DNA of 64,000 bases from Pseudomonadota bacterium. Lineage in GTDB: Bacteria > Pseudomonadota > Alphaproteobacteria > Reyranellales > Reyranellaceae. The stretch is from assembly GCA_018242505.1 (NCBI GenBank), contig JAFEBU010000003.1:1-64000 (forward strand), written 5' to 3'. The notes under the pieces are model-generated. The model saw only the letters and a program-made list of their open reading frames with translations, made no database searches and was not told where the DNA came from. Position numbers and translations under genes: made by a program. Numbering within the stretch: position 1 is the stretch's first letter; every line of letters starts with the position of its first letter. Shown here piece by piece: positions 8,844 through 16,155 of this stretch.

Positions 8844-9724
8844 CCCGCCAGCGGATTGCTGCGAACTGAGTCGGCCACCATGTAGTCAGGTACCGTCGAG
8901 CCAGTGATCGAGGTGTTGCCGTAGCCACCCGCGCCCAATCCCGAACTTCCGCCACCGAACCATCCATTGGTAGCGCCGAGCGTGGCCAGGGAAGCAAGAC
9001 TGTTGATGCCATTGGCAATACCACTGCCGAGCGCATTGCCTTGCTGGGCGATACCGTTGGCTTGGGCATTGATGCCGGGAATCATCGCCGAATTTTGGCC
9101 ACTCACAGCCGCTTGGGCACCGGTGAGGCCTTGCCCCGACAGGAATTTCAGGTTGTTCATGTAGTCGCTGACCAGGCCACCGGTCGTGCCAATCGCGGTG
9201 TTGGCGTAATTTGCGTAGTTATTGAGCCAGTTCTGATATTCCTGGCTCGCCGACTGTTGGTTGTAGTCCGTTAGCGCCTTCGTTTGGGCGCCGGACAGGC
9301 TCATCCCACGAGAAGCGGCACTGTTCGCAAGCGCGTTCTGGCCCTGTGTCAGCCGGAAGTTGTAGCTCGGCGACGCCGTGAAGCTCGTCCCGACGTTGGC
9401 GCCGTACTGGTCTAGGTAGGGCTGGAGAAGCTGGTAGCCCGGACCGCCCTTGATGGACGCCAGAGCGTCGGATTGTGCCTTCGCCTGATCGGCCGTCGCA
9501 TTTGTGGCGTCGTCCGTATATTGATTCCCATCCCACTTCAGGAAGCCGTTGCCCGCCAAGGCATTGAGTCGGGAGGTCGCCGCCGGACCGCTGGTGGCGA
9601 AATACGGGCTCAGCAAATTGCGATCCGAGGTGGCGAGATTGTTCGATGCGGTCATGGCGGAGTTACCCGCTGCCGCTGCCGCGTTGCCCGAGATGATCCC
9701 GCCGAGGATTGAGCCGATTGGCAC
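8834..9724 (-). CDS. DNA transfer (ejection) protein, gp7-like
   Basis: The 296-residue protein starts with a hydrophobic Gly/Ala segment (GSILGGIISGNAAAAAG), followed by helical Gln/Asn/Ala-rich repeats and a glycine-rich C-terminus. This is the usual make-up of the small podovirus DNA transfer protein released first into the envelope. It overlaps the lysozyme-bearing ejection gene by 10 bp and follows the GNAT gene by 8 bp. Confidence 0.7.
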   Translation of the reverse strand: MPIGSILGGIISGNAAAAAGNSAMTASNNLATSDRNLLSPYFATSGPAATSRLNALAGNGFLKWDGNQYTDDATNATADQAKAQSDALASIKGGPGYQLLQPYLDQYGANVGTSFTASPSYNFRLTQGQNALANSAASRGMSLSGAQTKALTDYNQQSASQEYQNWLNNYANYANTAIGTTGGLVSDYMNNLKFLSGQGLTGAQAAVSGQNSAMIPGINAQANGIAQQGNALGSGIANGINSLASLATLGATNGWFGGGSSGLGAGGYGNTSITGSTVPDYMVADSVRSNPLAGWR

Positions 9725-9732
9725 CGTATGTC

Positions 9733-10191
9733 CTATAGCCGCTTGCGGAGAACTGTCTCTGCCGGGCTATAGGCGGCTGCCCGATACAATCGGGCCAGGG
9801 CCGCGCCACGCTTCCCTTCACCTTCCTCGGCGACCACGTCGAAGACAGTGGCACCGTAGGATTTCGCCGCGCATTCTAGCGCATGCAGCAACTCGCGGCC
9901 AACGCCTTTCCTGTGCGCAGGCTCGACATACCAGAACGCCTCTCGTCCCATCAGGACACGACGGTTCCAGAAGGCAGGTGCCACATCGGCGGCCGCCATG
10001 CCGATGACCTGGCCGTTCTTCTCGACGACCAAGAGAAGATTGTGGCGAGCCAGCATGTCGAGCGTGGCTCCGAAATCTAGTGGATCGAACTCGAACTGGC
10101 CGGCATGACCGGCTTCCTTGAAGAATGCTTCCCCCATCCGCAGCAGTGCTTCGGCATCGTCCTCTACCGCTGGCCGGATGACATGACTCAT
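9733..10191 (-). CDS. GNAT-family N-acetyltransferase
   Basis: The start is set at the ATG at 10191, which overlaps the stop of the upstream gene as ATGA; the longer ORF to 10476 is rejected. The 152-residue protein has the GNAT fold: N-terminal IRPAVEDD, a central VEKNGQVIGMAA strand, and the acetyl-CoA loop in VEPAHRKGVGRELL (about residues 85-100). GNAT genes in this position occur in several podoviruses, and the acceptor is unknown. A virion or host target is possible. Confidence 0.8.
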   Translation of the reverse strand: MSHVIRPAVEDDAEALLRMGEAFFKEAGHAGQFEFDPLDFGATLDMLARHNLLLVVEKNGQVIGMAAADVAPAFWNRRVLMGREAFWYVEPAHRKGVGRELLHALECAAKSYGATVFDVVAEEGEGKRGAALARLYRAAAYSPAETVLRKRL

Positions 10192-10454
10192 GCCAACCCT
10201 CCCAGGAAGCGTTCGAAGAACGGAGTAGCCGTACCCGATTTCATGTCGATCAGCGCGACAGAGGCCATTGGCGGTGTAGAGGACAGCGTGGCCAGCATCT
10301 TGAGGAAGATCGGCGTTGGCCGTCCCTGTCGGTCGACGAGCACTGCAAAGGGGTTTGGCAATGTGAGATGGAGATCTGAAAGGAATCTCCAGAACACAGG
10401 TTCCGCGACGCCTTGGCTGTCGACCAATCGGGTGCCGGCGATCAACGCGCTCAC
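10188..10454 (-). CDS. Small virion-region protein with three internal repeats
   Basis: The 88-residue protein contains three imperfect copies of a motif of about 20-25 residues: a hydrophobic-VD-x-QG turn, a Pro, then F-x-R-F-L (about residues 9-27, 37-56 and 65-86). It lies between the gp10-like and GNAT genes, overlapping both. The repeat suggests a small beta-helix-beta building block, perhaps a fibre or tail-knob part. No named family is claimed. Confidence 0.65.
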   Translation of the reverse strand: MSALIAGTRLVDSQGVAEPVFWRFLSDLHLTLPNPFAVLVDRQGRPTPIFLKMLATLSSTPPMASVALIDMKSGTATPFFERFLGGLA

Positions 10455-12172
10455 GAGCTGGCTCCGATGGGCTCAAATCGATAGCCGTACACCGCCCGTT
10501 TCACGGGATCGCTGATGGCGAATTCATACGTACGCTGACGAAACATGCCGGTGCGCCGCACGATGGCGCGATTGACACGGTTGCCCTGCTTGCCGATTGC
10601 GGCCTGATGCTCGTTCGCCCAGGTGTTGCCGCCATCATTGGACCACCGCACCATGACCGCAGGGTCGCTGCCCTGCCCCACGTCAAGGCCGACCCCGAGC
10701 TCGCATTCGAGCTCAAGCACAGGATTCGTCGCCCTTTTGCCGTCGTTGTAGAGCGGTGGTGTCCGCGCCGCACTGCGGATCGCATTGCCGAGTTCATCGA
10801 ACGTATCGAGATCGAGAATGCCGACGCGGCCATCCTTGTAGCCGGCATAGACATTCTGGTTCCAGGAAACGAGGCAACTCACCGCCCATACGGCCGATGT
10901 CAGTTCCGTTCCGGACTGTCTGTAGTGCCAAAGCTGCGTCGTCAGATCGTAGCAGAACGTGTAATCCGCACTCGGCAGCGTCAGCACATAGAACGAGTGA
11001 CCGCCCTGGGCGTAGGTCATCGCGAAGGCGTCGGCGACTCCGTGCGTGGCGGCGGCCTTGCGGATGAATTCTTCGACCGCAAAAGTCGAAACGCGCTTCG
11101 GGCTATAGCCATCGGCCAGGTAGACGATAAGATCATCGCCAAGCCAGAGGGGCACACCGGAGAGCGTGGCCACGCTCAGCGCCGCGGCGGCGCCGCGTTC
11201 CATCACAGCTCCGCTCACGCGCTGGAACGGAAACGGCGAGAGGCCGGAATCCTGCCATGGCTCGATCGTTTGCGAGCCGAACAGCCAGACCTCGCGGTTG
11301 ACCGTGATGCACCTCAACAGCGGATCAGGCTTGCTCTCGGCTGAGGCGAACTGAAGGGCATCGATCGTCGCGGAATCGTACTGAGCGGAGATGAACCACT
11401 GCCCGGTTCCTTGCGCGACAACCTTCTTGATCGTGCCTCCTGAAGTGTAGGCTGAGTAACTGGTGCTATCGATGCCAATAAGCGAGAAGCTGTCATTATC
11501 GATCTTGCGGATGGTGAATTCGCGATTGTTGACCTCTGTCATGCCACTGACGGACTGGATCAAGCCCTGAACGTTGTCATCCAGCCCGTGCGCCGGCGCA
11601 GTCACCACTGCAGGATTGGCCTTGGTGATCCCGGTAATCGTGATCGCCGGACCAAAAACAGCGACAGGAGCCTCAGGATCAGTTGTGAATATCGTGTAGC
11701 CGTCGAGAGTGTCGATCGAGGCCACACCATTGGCTGGATATGCCGCCGATGTGATCTTGGAGATGGTGGTCCCGACGACGACGAAGCATTCACCCGACGA
11801 CAGCACCGTAAGCTGGATGCCGTTGTCGGTCATCATGGCGACGCCCGACCCAGGAATCGTGTCCCCGGTACAGATCGTCTTGTTTCCGGATTCGTCCTCC
11901 TGGTACAGCGATCCATCGACCAGGACGTACAGATAGCCCAGCGCTTGGCGCGCCGCCCTCACCTTCCCCGCATCGTCTCCGTGCGAGGTAAACGGCTTGA
12001 TTCCCGGCGTGCCATAAAGCGTGCCGCCAACCGAGGAAAGCGGTCCATCGGCCGCGCGAGGAGCGCGTGCTCCCAACGGCGCCGGCTCGAGATAGAAATT
12101 GATCACCCGCGACGGCGACAGGGGCTTGGAGCGGCTCTCCTGCAGACCAAGGGCAACGGGAGCGCGCGCCAT
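10451..12172 (-). CDS. gp10-like packaged DNA stabilization protein (tail hub)
   Basis: The 573-residue protein starts at MARAPV (12172), sharing one base with the stop of the gp4-like gene. It reads as a beta-rich head-completion protein: N-terminal SRVINFYLE, repeated GYLYVLVDG-type strands, and a C-terminal VKRAVYGYRFEP segment. Length and place directly after the gp4-like gene match P22 gp10, which closes the portal channel after packaging. An insert of about 100 residues (about 190-275) makes it longer than P22 gp10. Confidence 0.8.
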   Translation of the reverse strand: MARAPVALGLQESRSKPLSPSRVINFYLEPAPLGARAPRAADGPLSSVGGTLYGTPGIKPFTSHGDDAGKVRAARQALGYLYVLVDGSLYQEDESGNKTICTGDTIPGSGVAMMTDNGIQLTVLSSGECFVVVGTTISKITSAAYPANGVASIDTLDGYTIFTTDPEAPVAVFGPAITITGITKANPAVVTAPAHGLDDNVQGLIQSVSGMTEVNNREFTIRKIDNDSFSLIGIDSTSYSAYTSGGTIKKVVAQGTGQWFISAQYDSATIDALQFASAESKPDPLLRCITVNREVWLFGSQTIEPWQDSGLSPFPFQRVSGAVMERGAAAALSVATLSGVPLWLGDDLIVYLADGYSPKRVSTFAVEEFIRKAAATHGVADAFAMTYAQGGHSFYVLTLPSADYTFCYDLTTQLWHYRQSGTELTSAVWAVSCLVSWNQNVYAGYKDGRVGILDLDTFDELGNAIRSAARTPPLYNDGKRATNPVLELECELGVGLDVGQGSDPAVMVRWSNDGGNTWANEHQAAIGKQGNRVNRAIVRRTGMFRQRTYEFAISDPVKRAVYGYRFEPIGASS

Positions 12173-12579
12173 CAGCCATCGATCCGGGTGTAATTGAAGC
12201 GCCCCAGGGGCCAATACTGCAGGATGGGATCGGTGACGGCCTTCCGCTCCAGATAGTAAGCAGCCTGCAGGGTGCGCTTGGCCCCATCGATATCATTCAG
12301 GATCTTTTCGCCGAGGGTTATTCCGACGTCGTCGGCCAGCTCGTTCACCAACATCAGGATAAGGGGCTGCAGGAGCCGATCCGGCATGTTCACGGTATCG
12401 GTGTCCTTGAGATCGGTGTGCGCGTAGGCGATTCCCTTCGTCGGGAATGCGGCCATCATGCGATTCATGATCGCCAGCCAATCGACGAACTCCGCAGCCG
12501 ATGGTGATTCCTCGCCGGCCGTGATCTGCGCGCGCCGCGCAGCGGCCTTTACGACATCCTTTGCCGTCATGCTCGCCAT
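12172..12579 (-). CDS. gp4-like head completion / tail accessory factor
   Basis: The 135-residue protein is helical. It contains TAKDVVKAAARRAQI at the N-terminus, an LAIMNRMMAAFPTKG segment, and NDIDGAKRTLQAAYY before the end, a pattern known for P22 gp4-type adaptors that bind the portal ring. It is shorter than P22 gp4 and lacks an obvious C-terminal muramidase extension. The gene lies immediately before the gp10-like gene, as in P22. Confidence 0.8.
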   Translation of the reverse strand: MASMTAKDVVKAAARRAQITAGEESPSAAEFVDWLAIMNRMMAAFPTKGIAYAHTDLKDTDTVNMPDRLLQPLILMLVNELADDVGITLGEKILNDIDGAKRTLQAAYYLERKAVTDPILQYWPLGRFNYTRIDG

Positions 12580-12580
12580 G

Positions 12581-12922
12581 TCAGGGCACCATCGCCGGCC
12601 GAACGCGGAATCGGCCCATACAGACCATCGTCACATTGCCATCAGCATCGGTCATGTGCGCCTCGTGCGCGAAATCACCTTGCGCATATTGCGTGTCGGA
12701 GGGATCGACTGCGACGGAGAACAGCCCAGATGCCGGCGTCGTGAGCGTCGCGGTCTTGGTGATCAGCGGATGGACGTTGCAGGGCCAGCGCGGGCCGCGA
12801 CCCACGTACCAGGCCACCGTCGAGCCGGTGAGATCGACAGGCAGGTTCGAGGCATCCCGCGCGGCAAGCGCCAGCGTCCGGTTCTCTCCGGCGAACACCT
12901 CGATATCCTGCATGTTGCTCAT
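12581..12922 (-). CDS. Beta-sandwich virion protein, BppU-like fold
   Basis: The 113-residue protein contains alternating strands with DIEVFAGENRTLALAARD at the N-terminus and SGLFSVAVDPSDT near the middle. This resembles the small immunoglobulin-like BppU N-terminal or decoration domains of phage virions. Its ATG overlaps the stop of the upstream small gene. A capsid decoration or tail accessory role is inferred. Confidence 0.6.
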   Translation of the reverse strand: MSNMQDIEVFAGENRTLALAARDASNLPVDLTGSTVAWYVGRGPRWPCNVHPLITKTATLTTPASGLFSVAVDPSDTQYAQGDFAHEAHMTDADGNVTMVCMGRFRVRPAMVP

Positions 12923-13095
12923 TCGTCGACCACGACCTCTTCGCGCTTCTTCTGCGCCGCCTTGGCCTTGGAGCTGCCTTCCAGCACCCAGCCCGGCGGA
13001 ACATCGCCTTCACAGTCGAAGCGGGCGCGGTTGCCGTTCTCCGCGTTCACATAGAATTTCGGCCATTCCGGCCGGATCGGCTTGTCGGTGTTCAT
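12919..13095 (-). CDS. 58-residue phage protein
   Basis: The ATG at 13095 overlaps the stop of the glycosyltransferase-like gene (ATGA) and its own stop overlaps the next start. The peptide is charged, with a central FYVNAENGNRARF strand pair and a Lys/Glu-rich tail ending in EEVVVDE. It could be a small decoration or linker protein. No family is recognised, and translational coupling on both sides is the evidence that it is expressed. Confidence 0.6.
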   Translation of the reverse strand: MNTDKPIRPEWPKFYVNAENGNRARFDCEGDVPPGWVLEGSSKAKAAQKKREEVVVDE

Positions 13096-13781
13096 GCTGC
13101 TTCCTTGCTCAGTTGCGAGAGAAGATGCTTCCCCCAATTGCCGCGGTAGACCTTGGTCGGGGAGGAATGAGTGAAGTTCATCTCGGCGAAGGCGTGGACA
13201 TGACCACCGGCCTCCCGTACGAGGCGGCAGAACTCGACGTCTTCCCCCCAATAGGTGTCGTCTCGTACGGCGCAGCGGAAATAGGCGCCGATCAAGTCGA
13301 GGCCGGGATGGCGATAACGCGGCACCTCAAGTGCCCCGAACACGGTGCGATTGATGCGCATGAAGCCCGTAGGCGCCATCCAACAGTCAACCAGGCCTTC
13401 TTTGTCGGCCCAGACCTCGCCTCCGATGACGCCGACTGGATATTCAGGTTCATCCATCTTCTTGGGGTAAATCCCCGCCACCAGCGGGCGCCTCCGCCGG
13501 CAAAGGCGCAGAAGCGATTCCCCCTCGAAGCCAACATCGGCATCGAGGAAGATCAGGTCCGTCGCCGTGCCGTTCAGGAACCGCGCCGCAAGTACGTTGC
13601 GGGCGTGGTCGAGATAGCAACAGCCGGCAAGGATATCGACTTCCTCTACCTCGATTCCTGCATCCTTGAGGCGAAGCAGGCCTGCGGCGAGCGAGCGCTG
13701 CATTTCCTCGAAAAGAGAGCCCGAGTAAGTCGGCACGGCAATGCGCACGCGTCGGGCCGGCTCTACTCGGGCAGGGATCAT
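13092..13781 (-). CDS. GT2-like glycosyltransferase within the head genes
   Basis: The 229-residue protein has a GT-A-like core: RIAVPTYSGS at the N-terminus, CCYLDHARNVLAARFL, then the DxD-type motif LIFLDADVGF (about residues 76-85), and a later GEDVEFCRLVREAGG that resembles the catalytic acid region (ED) of GT2 enzymes. It is embedded between the coat-proximal gene and head-completion genes and overlaps its downstream neighbour. It may glycosylate a virion protein, or be a moron that modifies host glycans. The substrate is unknown. Confidence 0.75.
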   Translation of the reverse strand: MIPARVEPARRVRIAVPTYSGSLFEEMQRSLAAGLLRLKDAGIEVEEVDILAGCCYLDHARNVLAARFLNGTATDLIFLDADVGFEGESLLRLCRRRRPLVAGIYPKKMDEPEYPVGVIGGEVWADKEGLVDCWMAPTGFMRINRTVFGALEVPRYRHPGLDLIGAYFRCAVRDDTYWGEDVEFCRLVREAGGHVHAFAEMNFTHSSPTKVYRGNWGKHLLSQLSKEAA

Positions 13782-14003
13782 TTAGGCGGAGCCTTTGATG
13801 AGTCCCAGATTCACCAAGGCCGAGCGCAACTCGATGACGAGCGTATTGCAGGCCGTGGTGGTAGCGCCGGCGGTGATGGCGCTCTGGTTCGTGGACGACG
13901 GCTGCACAATCGCCGTCGTGCCGTAGAAGCCGATCTTGTCGGTGGCGCTCTGCCCAAGGACGGTGCCCTCGGACTGACCACCGGATACCTGACGTGATGC
14001 CAT
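13782..14003 (-). CDS. Small capsid-associated protein
   Basis: The 73-residue protein is Ser/Thr/Gly-rich at the start (SGGQSEGTVLGQS), then has DKIGFYGTT and a helical C-terminus ending in LGLIKGSA. It lies 15 bp downstream of the coat gene. Short proteins with this layout follow the coat gene in many phages and may be head decoration or fibre proteins. The role is inferred from position. Confidence 0.65.
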   Translation of the reverse strand: MASRQVSGGQSEGTVLGQSATDKIGFYGTTAIVQPSSTNQSAITAGATTTACNTLVIELRSALVNLGLIKGSA

Positions 14004-14018
14004 GTGAGGAGCCTCCTG

Positions 14019-15254
14019 TTAGGCTGAGCCGGAGAGACGCGTGGCGAAGTGGGACTGGGTCGCCGCCACGCCGTAGAGGACGTCGAAGCGCCAGCCGGAG
14101 ACGTCGTTGTTGAGGTCGTAGCCCTCGATCAGGCGCATGGTGATGCCCTTGTAGGTCTGCGAGCTCACGGCGACGGCGCCGCGTGGCTTAACGAGCGGTG
14201 GCACCGCCAGGGTGACGGCGTCCTTCTGGAACACCAGATTCTGGCGATAGCTGCTGCCTTTGGTGCCCTTGACCGTGATAGCGGCGTCGTCCGCCGGCAC
14301 AGCCGAGCAGGTCTTGTACGGCCCGGAGGTGATGATCGCCGGGCTGATGGTGAGCGCCGCAGCGCCGGAGCCGTCAGCGGTCGCCGCCGAGATCACGACG
14401 AACTGCTTCAGGAAGTCCAGCGCATCGCCGGTCACCGAGTTGACCGCGTAGACATTGTCGATGGTGAAGACGTCGCCCACCGACACCGTGCCCGTGTTCG
14501 CCGTGAGCCCATCGACGTTCAGCGTCTGAGACAGGTATTTCGACGTCTTCACCGCCGCGTAGGTGCTGCCCTGGCTACCGCCATTGATGGCAGGGCTCGC
14601 GCCCCAGGTACCGACGGTATGAGCCTTCACGTTCTGGCTCATGTAGGTGTCGGTATTGGCGAAGCGACCGAGCTTGCTGTTCTGCAGAGCCGATTTCACC
14701 GGAGCATCGGCCGACAGGGCCGTGATGCTTCCGATCGTGCCCCAATAGTCTGCCGGCGACAGGATGCCGTTCCAGTCGCCACGGGGGATTGAGAACTCAT
14801 CCAGGCGCTGCGGCGCCAGGGCATAGTCGGAAAAGCTGTTCACCGTGTTGCCCGGTGTGCCGACCCAATTCGGGCAGTGCTGATACAGCTCGGCATGCAG
14901 ATCGAGATCGATCTTGTTGGCGATCTGGATCATCTGCGGCCGCAGATAGCGGTCGGAAAAGTCCTCAACCTTCAGGGTCATGTCGACCGAGTTGAAGTCG
15001 AGATCGGCGCCGATCTGGGTTGCCACGGTCAGCGACGTATTGCCTTCGTCCACATCCTGCACCTGGCGAACGGCGCCGGTGCGGACCTGTCCCTTGACAG
15101 GACGGCGGATGCGAATGGTGTCGCCGGGCTTCAGCGGCTTGGCGAATTGCTGCTCATAATCGCGATTGACGAGCTTGGCCAAGACCAGCTCGTTCTCCAG
15201 TTGCATGAGTGCTTCCCGGAGGATGATATCCGGGGTCAGCAGGTTGTTGGTCAT
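14019..15254 (-). CDS. Major capsid (coat) protein, P22 gp5 family
   Basis: The 411-residue protein is close to the length of P22 coat (430). Its N-terminus has TPDIILREALMQLENEL and YEQQFAKPLKPGDTIRIRRP, and the ASSQTYKG-like, GYDLNNDVSGWRFDVLYG ending is characteristic of the HK97-fold coat proteins of P22-type podoviruses. The central part (about residues 210-330) would be the inserted domain. It follows the scaffold gene by 34 bp, as expected. Confidence 0.93.
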   Translation of the reverse strand: MTNNLLTPDIILREALMQLENELVLAKLVNRDYEQQFAKPLKPGDTIRIRRPVKGQVRTGAVRQVQDVDEGNTSLTVATQIGADLDFNSVDMTLKVEDFSDRYLRPQMIQIANKIDLDLHAELYQHCPNWVGTPGNTVNSFSDYALAPQRLDEFSIPRGDWNGILSPADYWGTIGSITALSADAPVKSALQNSKLGRFANTDTYMSQNVKAHTVGTWGASPAINGGSQGSTYAAVKTSKYLSQTLNVDGLTANTGTVSVGDVFTIDNVYAVNSVTGDALDFLKQFVVISAATADGSGAAALTISPAIITSGPYKTCSAVPADDAAITVKGTKGSSYRQNLVFQKDAVTLAVPPLVKPRGAVAVSSQTYKGITMRLIEGYDLNNDVSGWRFDVLYGVAATQSHFATRLSGSA

Positions 15255-15288
15255 CTCAAACGATCCTTAGAGAGGCCGGATCGCGTCC

Positions 15289-16155
15289 TCAGGCAAATCC
15301 CCGGTGCTTCGCGTACTCGTCCATATTCATCTTCGTGATATCGACTTGCGGCGCGGAGCGACCATTGACTGTCGGAGGGGGCGGCGGCGCGTTGCTCGTT
15401 TTGGCCGCCGGCTTTGCACCCAATTGGGCGTCGAGCCGTGCCAGCCGGTTGATCAGGCTCCGCGGGTGCATGCGGTTGAGCTTCGCCACCTCGTCCAGGT
15501 TCTCGCCGAGATACTTGACCATCTGGGCCTTGTTCTCGGCTTCTGACACAAGGAAATCGGCAATCGCCGGATGGACCTCCGGGCCGCCTTCGTCCACCGG
15601 AGCGGTCAACGCGGCATGGGCTTCGGCAAAGCCCTCGATGTCCTTGCCCTCTTTGGCGACGGTGTCGTTGAACGAAGCCACGCGGCTTGCGAACGACTCT
15701 TCCTCTTGCCTCTGCTGTGTCTGGCCTCGCGCTTCCTTGAGCGCGGCCTTCACACGCTGATCGGCTCGCCAATCGGCTCGGGCCTCGAGATATTCCTCGT
15801 ACGTCTTGAACTGATCTGGACGCGGCGGTTGCTCAGCGTCAGCTTCCTGTCTCCGAGGCTGCTCCCGGCCCTCGATGGCCTTTGACAGCATCTCCTCAAG
15901 ACGATCGGCGCGGCGGTTGGCTTCCGCTTCCCTACGGGTGAGTTCCTTGATGCGGTTCTGAAAGCCCCCGCCCGATTTGGACGACTTGTCGCCATCCTCT
16001 TCGTTTGGGTCCTTCGCGGCGGCATCCGCCGGGGCCGGGGACGATCCGGCCTTTACGTCCTGCGCACCCTGTTCAACCCCGGGCGTCGGAATGGGCTTAT
16101 CATCGGAGGAAGGCGAAGCGGTGTCAACGGTTCCCGCCTGAGTGGTGTCGGTCAT
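15289..16155 (-). CDS. Scaffolding protein
   Basis: The 288-residue protein is very charged and helical, with a Ser/Pro/Asp-rich disordered N-terminus (about 1-65), a long coiled region with RIKELTRREAEANRRADRLEE, and a short C-terminal helix. Length and composition match P22 scaffolding protein (303 residues), which directs coat assembly and then leaves the procapsid. Its start overlaps the portal stop, and it precedes the coat gene. Confidence 0.85.
   Translation of the reverse strand: MTDTTQAGTVDTASPSSDDKPIPTPGVEQGAQDVKAGSSPAPADAAAKDPNEEDGDKSSKSGGGFQNRIKELTRREAEANRRADRLEEMLSKAIEGREQPRRQEADAEQPPRPDQFKTYEEYLEARADWRADQRVKAALKEARGQTQQRQEEESFASRVASFNDTVAKEGKDIEGFAEAHAALTAPVDEGGPEVHPAIADFLVSEAENKAQMVKYLGENLDEVAKLNRMHPRSLINRLARLDAQLGAKPAAKTSNAPPPPPTVNGRSAPQVDITKMNMDEYAKHRGFA

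Noticed and set aside
12561..13997. Long plus-strand ORF of 478 codons
   Set aside because: It lies antisense across four overlapping head genes that have clear families and coupling.
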